Shown here: one piece after another, positions 1 to 8,334 of the stretch | Layout of the letters: every line of letters starts with the position of its first letter | Numbering within the stretch: the first letter of the stretch is position 1 | Origin: JAHIVN01 sp018816645 | GTDB taxonomy: Bacteria > Patescibacteriota > Dojkabacteria > JAHIVN01 | Reading direction: 5' to 3' | DNA: 64,000 bases | Assembly (NCBI GenBank): GCA_043816305.1 | Contig: JBDRHZ010000028.1 | Span: forward strand, 1 to 64,000 | The notes under the pieces: generated by a model | The model's database searches: none | What the model saw: only the letters and a program-made list of their open reading frames with translations | Told to the model about the DNA's origin: nothing | Translations under genes and position numbers: made by a program

Positions 1-234
1 GCGAGAGTATATTATGACATAACAGGCGATGGAGTGAATGATGGGGAGGTCTTGAGTGACGATCCAAGTACAGAAGATGAGGATGATCCTACGGTATTGG
101 GAACAGAAGGTGTGATAGAAGAATTGCCGGAGACAGGTGAAAGAATTATTTTACCGATAGTAATCATCCTTTTTATATTATTCGTAGTGACTATAAGTAA
201 ACAAGAACTCACGACCTTACGGTCGGGGAACTAA
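1..234 (+). CDS. C-terminal end of a sortase-anchored surface protein (partial)
   Basis: The reading frame is open from the first base, so this is the tail of a gene that begins before the window. Seventy-seven codons remain. They hold an acidic Asp/Glu-rich stretch (Asp-Asp-Pro-Ser-Thr-Glu-Asp) followed by LPETG at bases 124-138, a hydrophobic helix of about 18 residues and a short tail with Lys and Arg. This is the LPxTG cell-wall sorting signal read by class A-like sortases. The same order (VVYDxDxDGxND, acidic linker, LPQTG, helix) ends the protein at 43060-45129, so the two are probably paralogues. The sortase at 16109-16777 is the likely processing enzyme (inference). The function of the missing ectodomain cannot be told. 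Confidence 0.85.
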   Translation, partial: ARVYYDITGDGVNDGEVLSDDPSTEDEDDPTVLGTEGVIEELPETGERIILPIVIILFILFVVTISKQELTTLRSGN

Positions 235-262
235 GATTGGTCTATTAGATTTGATGAAATAA

Positions 263-484
263 AGTTGTTTCGAAATAAGCAGGAAGGTTACCCCCAACAG
301 CATTACTTTCCAGATTATTGATTTCAGACCTATATCGAATCTTCTAGTGGCCAACTACATGTTCAGCCCCTACTCTGACAGAAGATTATCTGAGTTCGCA
401 TTAGAACCCGAACACCTAATTAATGTGAATGGAGATGGAATAATAGTGACGATCAATTGTCACAAAAAGTTATTGATTCGTTAA
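263..484 (+). pseudogene. Possible remnant of a decayed gene in a 330-base gap
   Basis: The stretch from 235 to 566 has no convincing gene. One frame is open for 74 codons from the stop at 260-262 to a TAA at 482-484. It has protein-like composition (for example Phe-Ala-Leu-Glu-Pro-Glu-His-Leu-Ile-Asn-Val-Asn-Gly-Asp-Gly) but no good start; the first ATG lies about a third of the way in. It could be a relic of an orphan gene or chance. Nothing else is seen in the gap. Confidence 0.2.
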
Positions 485-566
485 AGAACTTTTACTTAAC
501 TTGCTAGTCTAGAGCTTAGGAGATTCCCTCAGACCGGAATTCCCTGCTCAAACTGATTAATTTTCT

Positions 567-1760
567 TTACTTGTATGATACTACTTGATCATAATATTCA
601 ATACTCCCCGTTCTTATAAACTCAACAAGCATTTTATAAATTGTATCACCAATTGAAGGAAGCCTTTTAATGTTGCCGCTCAGCACCTCTCCTTCAAATG
701 CTTTCTCGATAACTTTATAGTTAAAGTCTTTTCTTCTAGTCTTTCCTTTCTTTGCTTCGTAAACCCATTTCTGCAAAGAATACCCTGCATATACATATGC
801 TTTCCTATTCAAGCCGCTTTGTTTCAGATACTCTCCTAAGTGTGCAAGCATCAGCGCTACTTCGTAGTAATTCGGGATCACATTCTTCAATAAATCCTGA
901 GGTATACGAACTCTCAGTTTGCATTCGTGTGTTAGTCTATTGAATAGAGCATTGAGTTTATTTGCATAATTCCAGACGGGCGAGCCGTAGTGATCTGCAT
1001 TTGAGTAAAGTTTAACAGTCAGCTCATAAAGATCTGGGAATTTCTGCTTAATGAAATTTAGATAGAATTCTTTCTGGCGTCCAATCTTAAGTGTCATACC
1101 TCCTGAGAGTACAAAATCCACTTTATACTCTAAGCATTTTTCGTAAATTCCTCTCAACTCTTCTTCGCTGTCAGAAATAAACGGAATAGACGGAATGAGA
1201 TAAACTCCCGTATTTATACCCATCTTTCGTGCTTCAGCCAGAATTTCCCAGCGTTCTTCAATTGGTGCAGTTCTAGGTTCAAATTTTTTGCGATTGGTAT
1301 CATTATCAAAGGCAATGCTGAAAGAAATGATGGCTTTTTTATTCTTTGAAGACGCTATAGAAGCTATCAGATCCAGATCTTCATCTACAAGAGCTGATTT
1401 TGTGAGAATATGCAAAGAGAGAAGGGGATGATCTGCGATAATTTGAATCGACTTTCTGGTTAGATGATATTTCTTTTCAATTGGCTGATAAGCATCTGTT
1501 ATTCCGCTGCCAATAAACACATAACCGGGTTCCTTTACAAGCCGTATTTCTTTTTTTAGCAATTCTATAGTGTTTTTCTTAACACTAACGTCTTTACCGA
1601 ATTCACCTTCAAAACCATACTTCTCATAACGGCCGTCACAATATACGCAGGCATGCTGACACCCGTAGTAGGGAGCTAAGCCATAAGACCCGCAGAACCA
1701 GTCGTCTATATGTTTACGATTTCTTCTGAAAATCGACTTAGCTTCGATTTCTCTGATCAC
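567..1760 (-). CDS. Radical SAM protein, SplB/Rv2578c-like
   Basis: A 397-residue protein with a cysteine motif C34-x3-C38-x2-C41 (CQHACVYC), which binds the 4Fe-4S cluster that cleaves S-adenosylmethionine. The motif context, with Tyr-Gly-Cys before and Cys-Asp-Gly-Arg after, fits the spore-photoproduct-lyase-related and Rv2578c group of radical SAM proteins. A SAM-binding barrel follows (residues about 30-260, with Gly-Ser-Gly-Ile-Thr-Asp-Ala-Tyr-Gln-Pro at about 84-93). The last 130 residues are helical and without a recognised domain. The substrate is unknown; members of this group are cytosolic. It is transcribed alone, with 31 bases to the stop of the next gene upstream on the same strand. 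Confidence 0.8.
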   Translation of the reverse strand: MIREIEAKSIFRRNRKHIDDWFCGSYGLAPYYGCQHACVYCDGRYEKYGFEGEFGKDVSVKKNTIELLKKEIRLVKEPGYVFIGSGITDAYQPIEKKYHLTRKSIQIIADHPLLSLHILTKSALVDEDLDLIASIASSKNKKAIISFSIAFDNDTNRKKFEPRTAPIEERWEILAEARKMGINTGVYLIPSIPFISDSEEELRGIYEKCLEYKVDFVLSGGMTLKIGRQKEFYLNFIKQKFPDLYELTVKLYSNADHYGSPVWNYANKLNALFNRLTHECKLRVRIPQDLLKNVIPNYYEVALMLAHLGEYLKQSGLNRKAYVYAGYSLQKWVYEAKKGKTRRKDFNYKVIEKAFEGEVLSGNIKRLPSIGDTIYKMLVEFIRTGSIEYYDQVVSYK

Positions 1761-1791
1761 AAATCGTGATAATGTTTAATTAAAGTATCGC

Positions 1792-3372
1792 CTAGGGAAT
1801 AATATCATTTATTGACAGCAAACACACATTGAAAGCTCTGATATCTAGAAGGGGTAGTGCTTTTTGACTCAACTTCTTCAAAGGAACGAACATCGTTAAG
1901 AACAAGCCTGAAATCATACAAAGATTAATAATTGAACCCGTTTCTGACAACTCTTCTATTTCAAGTGAAAATGAATAGCTGTTATCATCTTGCTCCTGAT
2001 CAAGTGCATCAGAAGTTACTGATAATGTTATTTCATAATTGCCCACCTCAATCGGAGGCGTAGTATGAAGCACAAGTGAGGAGGATTCTGTATTATCTAG
2101 CACATCAAGAGTACAAACTATATTCTCATCGACTTCTGAGCAGTTCCAATCACTTTGAGTATAAAATAGCAAATCAATGTCATATCCCCCGGAAAGGGTA
2201 ACAATTATATCTCCTGCAAAGTCGGGTCCGTTATTTGTAACTGTGAAGTCATATACTATACGGTCCTCTTCCAAACTGTGCGTAGCTTCTAGTTGCAAAT
2301 CAGCCTCATAATAAGATGACCAAACTCCGGCTCCAAGACCTCCAAAACCAGTATTTTCGGCACCAACGATAACATTGCCTTGATATGTTGTCATACTTAC
2401 TGCAAAATTGTTGCCGCCAAATCCATCAGAAACAATTTCTGTCCAGTCACTACCATCAAATGCCCAAATTTCGCCCCAACATAAAATATTATCTGCAGCT
2501 ACATATATTTTCCCGTTTAACTCTACAATACCATAAACAAACCATCCAAATGGATCGCCAAATCCATCATCATTAATCTGAGTCCAAGCCCCCAGATCAT
2601 ACACCCAGATTTCTGCTCCGGTATTCATATTTGTAATACCTGCATACAACTTTTCATCATTTACTAGAAACGAACTTACAATCTCACCTCCCGAAGCAGG
2701 ACCAGACAATTGCCAATAAGATCCATCGTATTTCCATACATCAGCACCAGAAAAATTTGTAGTTCCTGCATATAGATTTCCATCAAATTCTGTCAAGCCT
2801 ACAGTTTCCATATTAGAGACATCACCAAATCCGTCGATATTTATCTGGCTCCAGACAGAACCGTCATAGCTCCAAAGCTGAGTACCACTCGAAGTATTTA
2901 CTGTTCCGACAATTAGTTCTCCATCATATACAGTCATTCCATTTATCTGAGTGTTATTCGGATCTCCAAATCCTCCATCGCTATTCCTAGTCCAAGTAGA
3001 ACCATCATATGACCAGACCTCAGCACCAGATGCAGAATTCCTCGTTCCAGCGAATAGTTTCCCAGCATAGACCTCCATGGCAAAAACCCCCTCATTTGGA
3101 TCGGCTTCGCTGTCAAAACCATCTTGATTTACTTGAGACCAGGTACTTCCGTCATAAGACCATATTTCTGCATATGTAGCACCATTATTGGATGAAGCGT
3201 AAAGCTTACCCTGATACTCTACCAGATCATATGTTCCGCTATTTATGTCTCCATCAAAACCATATTCATTAATCTGTTCCCACGAAAGAGCAGAAACAGA
3301 GAATCGGATAACAAAAAGAGAAACAGCAAACAGAGAGATTGAAATAATTATTGTCAGCAGTAAAGTCCTCAT
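1792..3372 (-). CDS. Secreted repeat protein with CARDB/DUF11-like domain and sorting-like signal
   Basis: A 526-residue protein. Residues 1-28 form a signal peptide. Residues about 30-350 are six or seven imperfect repeats of about 50 residues built on a Tyr-Asp-Gly-Ser-x-Trp-x-Gln-Ile-Asn-x-Asp-Gly-Phe-Gly-Asp core, which suggests a beta-propeller. Residues about 355-465 resemble a CARDB or DUF11 beta-sandwich (VTNNGPDFAGDI). LSETG at about residues 475-479 and a hydrophobic helix then Lys-Lys look like a sortase signal with Ser in place of Pro. Unusually, about 25 residues follow the positive stop-transfer residues, so the end may have been extended by a lost stop codon. Role: probably cell-surface binding or adhesion (inference). 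Confidence 0.75.
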   Translation of the reverse strand: MRTLLLTIIISISLFAVSLFVIRFSVSALSWEQINEYGFDGDINSGTYDLVEYQGKLYASSNNGATYAEIWSYDGSTWSQVNQDGFDSEADPNEGVFAMEVYAGKLFAGTRNSASGAEVWSYDGSTWTRNSDGGFGDPNNTQINGMTVYDGELIVGTVNTSSGTQLWSYDGSVWSQINIDGFGDVSNMETVGLTEFDGNLYAGTTNFSGADVWKYDGSYWQLSGPASGGEIVSSFLVNDEKLYAGITNMNTGAEIWVYDLGAWTQINDDGFGDPFGWFVYGIVELNGKIYVAADNILCWGEIWAFDGSDWTEIVSDGFGGNNFAVSMTTYQGNVIVGAENTGFGGLGAGVWSSYYEADLQLEATHSLEEDRIVYDFTVTNNGPDFAGDIIVTLSGGYDIDLLFYTQSDWNCSEVDENIVCTLDVLDNTESSSLVLHTTPPIEVGNYEITLSVTSDALDQEQDDNSYSFSLEIEELSETGSIINLCMISGLFLTMFVPLKKLSQKALPLLDIRAFNVCLLSINDIIP

Positions 3373-3518
3373 TCTATTATTTTATAGAATGCGACTCACG
3401 AATGCAAAATCACTAAAAACCCCTTTAATAACAAACGAATAAGCAAACTCGACAATAAACCGGATTCATAAATTGAATATTCAAGTTTGAGTTATCAGTT
3501 GTGAGCTAACAGTTGGTT

Positions 3519-4772
3519 CTAGTCCCACTTATAAAGCTTGAGTGCCACGAGGAAAATCACAACACCCCAGATGACAAGCCCTATCAGTTCGGGTCCTGTT
3601 TCAAACATAGTCTTGCCCTGGTTCATGATAAGCCGAAGGCCGTCAGCGAGAAATGTAAGAGGGAAATAATCAGCTACTTTCTGTACAAGATTTGGCAGGG
3701 CTTCCTTAGGAAAGAATACCCCAGACAAGAACATCATGGGGAACTGAATCAGCATAATAATCGGCTGAACCTGATCAAACGTTTTTGCGAAGCTGGATAC
3801 AGCAAAACCAAAGCAGATAAATACAACATTCCCGATAAAGGCAAAGGCCAGAAGTTCCCCGAAGTTCCCAACAATTGTAAAGTAAAACTGGGAATTCTCC
3901 ATAGGAATATCCCTCAAGGTAGATATAGCCCAGTTGGCAAACTTGGGGTACGCAAAAAGTACAAGAACCTGCAGAAGACCGACTAGTATCCTTGTTATAA
4001 CATTTGAAAAAAGAAAATCAAACTTATTCAATGGAGTAGCAAAAAGTCTTTTCAGGATGCCTTTTTCTTTGTAGGAAACTATAGTTCCAGCAACACCAAA
4101 TAGTCCAGCCTGCATAATAGTCAACCCAATCATTCCCGGAAGAATGAAATCCAACTGTGTCAGCCTATTTACATTTACTTCTTCCTTTGTTACTTCGAAG
4201 AGGGGAGACACTTTCGCTTTCTGCAGGGAAATTTGGGTAAATTGCTGCTGGATAGCGAGAAGTGCAAATTCCGCGGTCTGGCTTGATGAGGTATTTATAA
4301 GCGCCTTGACTTCAACTTTAGTGCTGCTCTGAATATATTCTGAAACAATACAATCCAGATTTTTCTTTACTGAGATATCTTTGTTGCATTTAGTATTGAG
4401 AATGTCTAGATTTGCAGGCAAAAATTTCACATATTCTGTAACATCTTCTTCAGAAGGAAACTTTAGTTCAAAAGCCAGTATCATATCACGCTCGTCTTCC
4501 TCCAAAGCTTTCATTTCTTCATCGTAAGTTCCCTCGAATGTTTCGAAATTTCCACTTTTCTTGAGCTCATCAACGGTGGATTTCAATTCTTCATTGCTGT
4601 TTCCTGTCATTACTATACCAAGTTTCAGGTTTCCACTACTGGAGAAATCTAGAATCCCAAAGATCGACATCGTGATGATGGGAATAAGCAGTGTAAACAT
4701 AAGAGCTCTCTTATCCCTCATATACATTTTTATCGTTGCTATTGTCAGTTTTAGGCTAGTTCTCGAAATCAT
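3519..4772 (-). CDS. ABC-2 type transporter permease
   Basis: A 417-residue membrane protein with one N-terminal helix (about residues 18-42), an extracytoplasmic domain of about 160 residues, and five or six helices from about residue 205 to the C-terminus. The Gly-Met-Ile-Gly-Leu-Thr and Leu-Phe-Ala-Thr-Pro-Leu regions and the final helix layout are those of the ABC-2 exporter family (NatB/YhaP type). It lies 88 bases downstream of its ATPase partner (4861-5628) in the same direction, so the two make an exporter operon. Substrate cannot be told; such pairs export lipids, drugs or sodium. Confidence 0.85.
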   Translation of the reverse strand: MISRTSLKLTIATIKMYMRDKRALMFTLLIPIITMSIFGILDFSSSGNLKLGIVMTGNSNEELKSTVDELKKSGNFETFEGTYDEEMKALEEDERDMILAFELKFPSEEDVTEYVKFLPANLDILNTKCNKDISVKKNLDCIVSEYIQSSTKVEVKALINTSSSQTAEFALLAIQQQFTQISLQKAKVSPLFEVTKEEVNVNRLTQLDFILPGMIGLTIMQAGLFGVAGTIVSYKEKGILKRLFATPLNKFDFLFSNVITRILVGLLQVLVLFAYPKFANWAISTLRDIPMENSQFYFTIVGNFGELLAFAFIGNVVFICFGFAVSSFAKTFDQVQPIIMLIQFPMMFLSGVFFPKEALPNLVQKVADYFPLTFLADGLRLIMNQGKTMFETGPELIGLVIWGVVIFLVALKLYKWD

Positions 4773-4812
4773 GGTACAGTTTTGTTTTCAAATTATTACT
4801 CAATTACCTAAT

Positions 4813-4827
4813 TCCGCCAAAGGCGGA
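4813..4827. repeat. Short palindromic repeat between the ABC genes
   Basis: TCCGCC-AAA-GGCGGA is a perfect 6-bp inverted repeat with a 3-base loop. The same GCCAAAGGC core recurs, on the other strand, in the elements inserted in uvrB (17749-17833) and rsmA (26821-26880), so this is probably an intergenic member of that family. Confidence 0.6.
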
Positions 4828-4860
4828 TCGCTTATGGCGATACATTATCAAGTCACCTTA

Positions 4861-5628
4861 CTACTTATCTCTCAACCTCTTTCCCGTCAAATCCAAAAAG
4901 ACATCTTCCAGATTTGCAGCCTTTTGAACTACTTCTTTTTTAAAACCTTTTTTCAACAAATCATCAATTAGATCATTTGGGGCACCAAGCTTTAATATCT
5001 CTCCATTGTCCATGATAGCTATTCTATCGCATAACAATTCCGCTTCCTCCATATAGTGTGTAGTCAGAATGATCGTTTTCCCTTCATCGCGAAGTTCTCT
5101 TATAAAATCCCACATCAACCTTCTAGCTTGAGGATCAAGACCAGTTGTAGGTTCATCGAGAAAGAGAATCTTTGGATTGCTTACAAGAGTCAGTAGTATC
5201 GATAATCTCTGTTTCTGACCACCAGAGAGCTGTTTTATCATCGATTTCCATTTGGATTCAAGTTCAACCCTTTTCAGAAGCGTCGTTGCATCTGATTTGT
5301 TTCCATAAAATTCGCCGAATAGCTCAATAAGTTCCTTTAGATTAAGATGATCGAAATAATCAGCTTCCTGGAGCTGAATTCCTAGTATGTGCTTTGCTCT
5401 TGCGGGATATTTGTCTATATCTATGTTATCAATCTCTATATCACCAGAATCAATTCTTCGAATACCTTCCATCATTTCGACAGTAGTAGTTTTACCTGCT
5501 CCGTTTGGGCCAAGAATACCAAAAATCTCATTTTCGAATACTTCAAAGGTGACTCCCTTAACAGCCTGAAAACCGTTATAAGATTTTTTGAGATTATTTA
5601 CTTTTATTATGACATTCTTTTTGCTCAT
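4861..5628 (-). CDS. ABC transporter ATP-binding protein
   Basis: A 255-residue cytoplasmic ATPase. It shows Walker A (GPNGAGKTT, residues 40-48), a Q-loop (IQLQEAD), the signature LSGGQKQR, Walker B (ILFLDEPTTGLD) and the switch histidine (LTTHYMEEAE). The sequence fits the CcmA/NatA group that pairs with ABC-2 permeases. It is the first gene of a two-gene unit with the permease at 3519-4772; the promoter should lie between 5629 and 5730. Confidence 0.92.
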   Translation of the reverse strand: MSKKNVIIKVNNLKKSYNGFQAVKGVTFEVFENEIFGILGPNGAGKTTTVEMMEGIRRIDSGDIEIDNIDIDKYPARAKHILGIQLQEADYFDHLNLKELIELFGEFYGNKSDATTLLKRVELESKWKSMIKQLSGGQKQRLSILLTLVSNPKILFLDEPTTGLDPQARRLMWDFIRELRDEGKTIILTTHYMEEAELLCDRIAIMDNGEILKLGAPNDLIDDLLKKGFKKEVVQKAANLEDVFLDLTGKRLRDK

Positions 5629-5729
5629 TTCTTAGCATTTTGCCTTGAAACAATATCATAGAAAAATTACTGCGTCAATCAAATATCATATCCTTAAGCA
5701 GTATATTACTGCAAATACATTTCGGTGGA

Positions 5730-6327
5730 TCAACCTTCTGTGCTAAGTGGATACATCAGAGCAAATCTATTTACATTTGCAAAAAAAGTATCTCTATCAA
5801 GTGAGATCCTCATTGAATCTAAAATTGCAGTAAACATTCTTGGAAACCAGATCTCGCCAAGTCGAGCCCAATCGTAAATTGACTTATCAGTTAATCGTCT
5901 TATCGCTCTGTCATCAAACTCACCTAACCCAATACTAGAAATGCAACGAATAGGACGAATTGCAAGTAATACCGTGTCGTAGGTATTCTGTATACTTAAG
6001 GATAACTCCAAGCTTTCCGGGAAACTGGCGTGTTAAATTATGCTCGAATAATAATTTTCTATGGTCACTTATTGTCAAATCACAACAGATAAAACCAGCT
6101 AATGGACCATCTAATATAAGTATAGTCTTTTCTCCAGGATACATTTTCGCAATACCTCTAGCAAATAAGACCTGTCTTGAATCAGGACTCATAACAGAAT
6201 AATCTTGAACTGGCAAAACTTGAGTAGACAATAAAAAAGAGGCCCAATTTCTATCAGCCTCACCACAAGCAGGACTTAGAAGAAGTTGTTCAACCGTAAC
6301 CAATGCTATTTCTCTAGGATTTTCCAT
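5730..6327 (-). pseudogene. Orphan gene interrupted by one frameshift
   Basis: Two overlapping frames on the minus strand read as one protein of about 198 residues. The first runs 6327 to 5935 and the second is open from about 6030 to 5730. Joining them near 5996 (after Gly-Lys-Leu-Gly-Val-Ile-Leu, continuing Ser-Ile-Gln-Asn-Thr-Tyr-Asp) gives a smooth globular sequence, and needs a +1 shift. I do not recognise the family. A TGTTATAAT extended -10 lies at 6350-6355 (TATAAT), about 22 bases before the start, as for other orphans here. The break may be decay, a sequencing error or, less likely, recoding. Confidence 0.6.
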
Positions 6328-6425
6328 TTATTAATGTCCTATAATAATTATTATAACATATTATGTTGATAATTACTCCTAAATAATGTATCATTCCCGT
6401 AACAGGTTGAATTCCTTTGTGTGGT

Positions 6426-6496
6426 GCGGAATTAGTTTAGTGGTAAAACTTCACCTTCCCAAGGTGGCGTCACGGGTTCAATTCCCGTATTCCGCT
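6426..6496 (+). tRNA. tRNA-Gly (CCC)
   Basis: A 71-base cloverleaf. Acceptor GCGGAAT pairs with ATTCCGC; the anticodon stem TCACC/GGTGG encloses the loop TTCCCAA with anticodon CCC; the T arm is ACGGG-TTCAATT-CCCGT; the discriminator is T. It reads GGG glycine codons. CCA is not encoded. A second glycine tRNA (GCC) is at 62430-62503. Confidence 0.95.
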
Positions 6497-6597
6497 TTTA
6501 TTAAAAATTAAGTTCTTGTGAAAATAATATTCGATTCTCGCCGTGCCTACCGGCAGGCAGGTACCTCGCTCATACATGCTCATTTACAATCTAGAAA

Positions 6598-6911
6598 TTA
6601 TTCGAGCTTATCAAGCAGTATCTTGATTTTAGCAAAATGCTCGTCTATGACTTCTTTGTTCCTGAAGGCTTTAGAAAAGTCGGCAAGAGCAACCATCGCT
6701 TTTCTTTTGGAAGACCTTCGTTTGTAGGGTTTTCGAAATCAGCTTCTGTTTCCTTGAAAGCCTTTCAAACAACCCTTACACAGTAAGCTCTCGTCGCCTT
6801 CTCACTTTCGAGAAGATCGGTATCCTTGAAATGTGCTTGGTAGAAACACTCCAGGATAGCTTGCAAAACGATCTTTAGAGTTATCTCGCTATCGGGTATT
6901 TTATCTGCCAT
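6598..6911 (-). pseudogene. Decayed small helical protein gene
   Basis: Reading from ATG at 6911 gives about 48 residues (Met-Ala-Asp-Lys-Ile-Pro-Asp-Ser-Glu) ending at TGA. Two frame changes restore the sequence: after Val-Arg-Val-Val, and again near Pro-Lys-Glu-Lys. The last part (Ala-Met-Val-Ala-Leu-Ala-Asp-Phe-Ser-Lys) runs to a TAA at 6598-6600. Together these make about 104 residues of helical protein with no recognised domain. Two frameshifts in 314 bases favour a true pseudogene over sequencing error. A CCGGCAGGCAGG-type repeat sits just beyond its 3' end (about 6543-6563). Confidence 0.5.
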
Positions 6912-7019
6912 AAATGACACAAAATAATTATTATTCCTTTTATAACGGAATCTACATCTTTTTACAAAACTAAAGCACTCTATCAGAAGAATTCATATAC
7001 TTTTTATATTAACTACTAC

Positions 7020-7043
7020 GCCGAGATAGCTTAACGATAGAGC
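7020..7043 (+). other. tRNA-like 5' half flanking tRNA-Thr
   Basis: GCCGAGA, TA, then a D-arm-like GCTTAACGATAGAGC reads as the acceptor and D arm of a tRNA. A matching 3' acceptor GCTCGGC-T is at 7234-7241 and pairs with six of the seven acceptor bases. The complete tRNA-Thr at 7070-7141 lies between the halves, bracketed by TACCTGCC (7057-7064) and GGCAGGTA (about 7160-7167). I could not fold a convincing anticodon or T arm for the outer molecule, so this is probably a broken tRNA; see findings. Confidence 0.4.
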
Positions 7044-7069
7044 AACAGTATCGCCGTACCTGCCAAAGT

Positions 7070-7141
7070 GCCGACTTAGCTCAGTGGCAGAGCAATCCCT
7101 TCGTAAGGGATAGGTCGTGAGTTCAAGTCTCACAGTCGGCT
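7070..7141 (+). tRNA. tRNA-Thr (CGT)
   Basis: A 72-base cloverleaf. Acceptor GCCGACT pairs with AGTCGGC, the D arm is GCTCAGTGGCAGAGC, the anticodon stem ATCCC/GGGAT encloses TTCGTAA with anticodon CGT, and the T arm is GTGAG-TTCAAGT-CTCAC. Discriminator T. It reads ACG threonine codons. CCA is not encoded. Confidence 0.95.
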
Positions 7142-7271
7142 CTTTGCCTTTGGCACGCAGGCAGGTAAACCGTAGGTTATGGGTTTCCGCCGAAGATTCA
7201 TAATGAATAGGTCAGCGGACAGGTGAGTCCCGTGCTCGGCTCACTTATATCTTAATTTTTAAATATTTATC

Positions 7272-8315
7272 ATGGCAGATCCTACTTTTAGAATTACCAA
7301 CAACATATTGAATTCAATTGTAAAATTTGAGATTGAGAAAAAGGGTATTGAGAACAAAAATCTTCCAGAGGCTATTATTCAAAAGGCAAGACTAGGAGCA
7401 AATTCAGAGGATATCTTCCACCTTGGAAATATGCTGGAATTAAATTTGAGCCTGAAAACAGCTGGAAAGATAGCTTCTGGAAAAACTCTTGGCATAGAAG
7501 ATTACAAAGGACTGTACTTAACTAATTTTCGTAACGCCATTGAGTACATTCTAGCTACACAGTCCGCTTATTATCCTATTCAAGCTAATATACTTCTACA
7601 CTTGAACAAAATCTTGATCACCGGCATCGCAGAAGAATGGGATTCAAAGTTCAGAAGCGGTGGTGAACAAATCAACGAACAGGACGATAACTGGCTGCAA
7701 TTTACTGATAAGGATATTCCGTCTGTTGAAGTGCAGTCGCAAGCTTTAAAAATTATTGAGTGGTTTGCAAGCAAGCAGAATCAAGTTCATCCCCTCATTA
7801 CAATCCCAGTTGTTTTATTTAGACTTATTCGAATTGCTCCTTTTGTCTTCGGCAATAAGATAACTATTCTAGCTACCTGCAAGTATTTGTTCTTCAAAGG
7901 CGGGATTTATATAGATGGTTTGATTCCGTTAACCAAAAACTTTGCACTATTTGAAAAAGAGTATTTTGAAGCTTGGAAGGAAGCCATCTCAACTAACGAC
8001 GATGTCACATCCTGGATTGAAGTTTTCACCAGATCATTCTCAGGTGAAGCGAAAACGGTAGGGGAGAATGTAGGGAAACTTCTAACTGAAATACGTGAAA
8101 ATAATAAACAACCGTTTCTTGAGCTAAACAAAAGGCAATTAAAAATACTTCGGTATTTACAAAACATACCTCTAGTAAAAAGAGAAGAGTACGTTGAAAT
8201 ACTAGATGTTTCTACAATGACTGCATATAGGGATCTAACACAGCTTGTGAAAAAAGGATTGCTTAGAGTCGAAGGACACGGAAGAGGCACTAAATATATG
8301 CTTGCAACAAGATAA
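7272..8315 (+). CDS. Fic-fold protein with degenerate active site and C-terminal winged helix
   Basis: A 347-residue protein. Residues about 80-260 have the Fic-domain layout: a Phe-Arg-Asn-Ala region, an Ile-Leu-Leu-His-Leu-Asn-Lys helix, Glu-Trp-x-Ser-Lys-Phe-Arg in place of the usual GxxR segment, and a helix before the active loop. The catalytic motif, normally HPFxxGNGR, reads APFVFGNKI at 189-197, so the base histidine and the anion-hole Gly-Arg are lost while Pro-Phe and Gly-Asn remain. Residues about 280-345 are a winged-helix DNA-binding domain of the kind found at the end of Fic/DOC regulators (VSTMTAYRDLTQLVKKGLL). AMP transfer is therefore unlikely; a regulatory or binding role is inferred. 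It stands alone between tRNA-Thr and the convergent gene at 8335. Confidence 0.75.
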   Translation: MADPTFRITNNILNSIVKFEIEKKGIENKNLPEAIIQKARLGANSEDIFHLGNMLELNLSLKTAGKIASGKTLGIEDYKGLYLTNFRNAIEYILATQSAYYPIQANILLHLNKILITGIAEEWDSKFRSGGEQINEQDDNWLQFTDKDIPSVEVQSQALKIIEWFASKQNQVHPLITIPVVLFRLIRIAPFVFGNKITILATCKYLFFKGGIYIDGLIPLTKNFALFEKEYFEAWKEAISTNDDVTSWIEVFTRSFSGEAKTVGENVGKLLTEIRENNKQPFLELNKRQLKILRYLQNIPLVKREEYVEILDVSTMTAYRDLTQLVKKGLLRVEGHGRGTKYMLATR

Positions 8316-8334
8316 AACTAAATGAAATCTATAC

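Noticed and set aside
6518..6727. Plus-strand frame of 69 codons
   Set aside because: It overlaps the decayed minus-strand gene at 6598-6911 and the CCGGCAGG repeat; composition is not protein-like.
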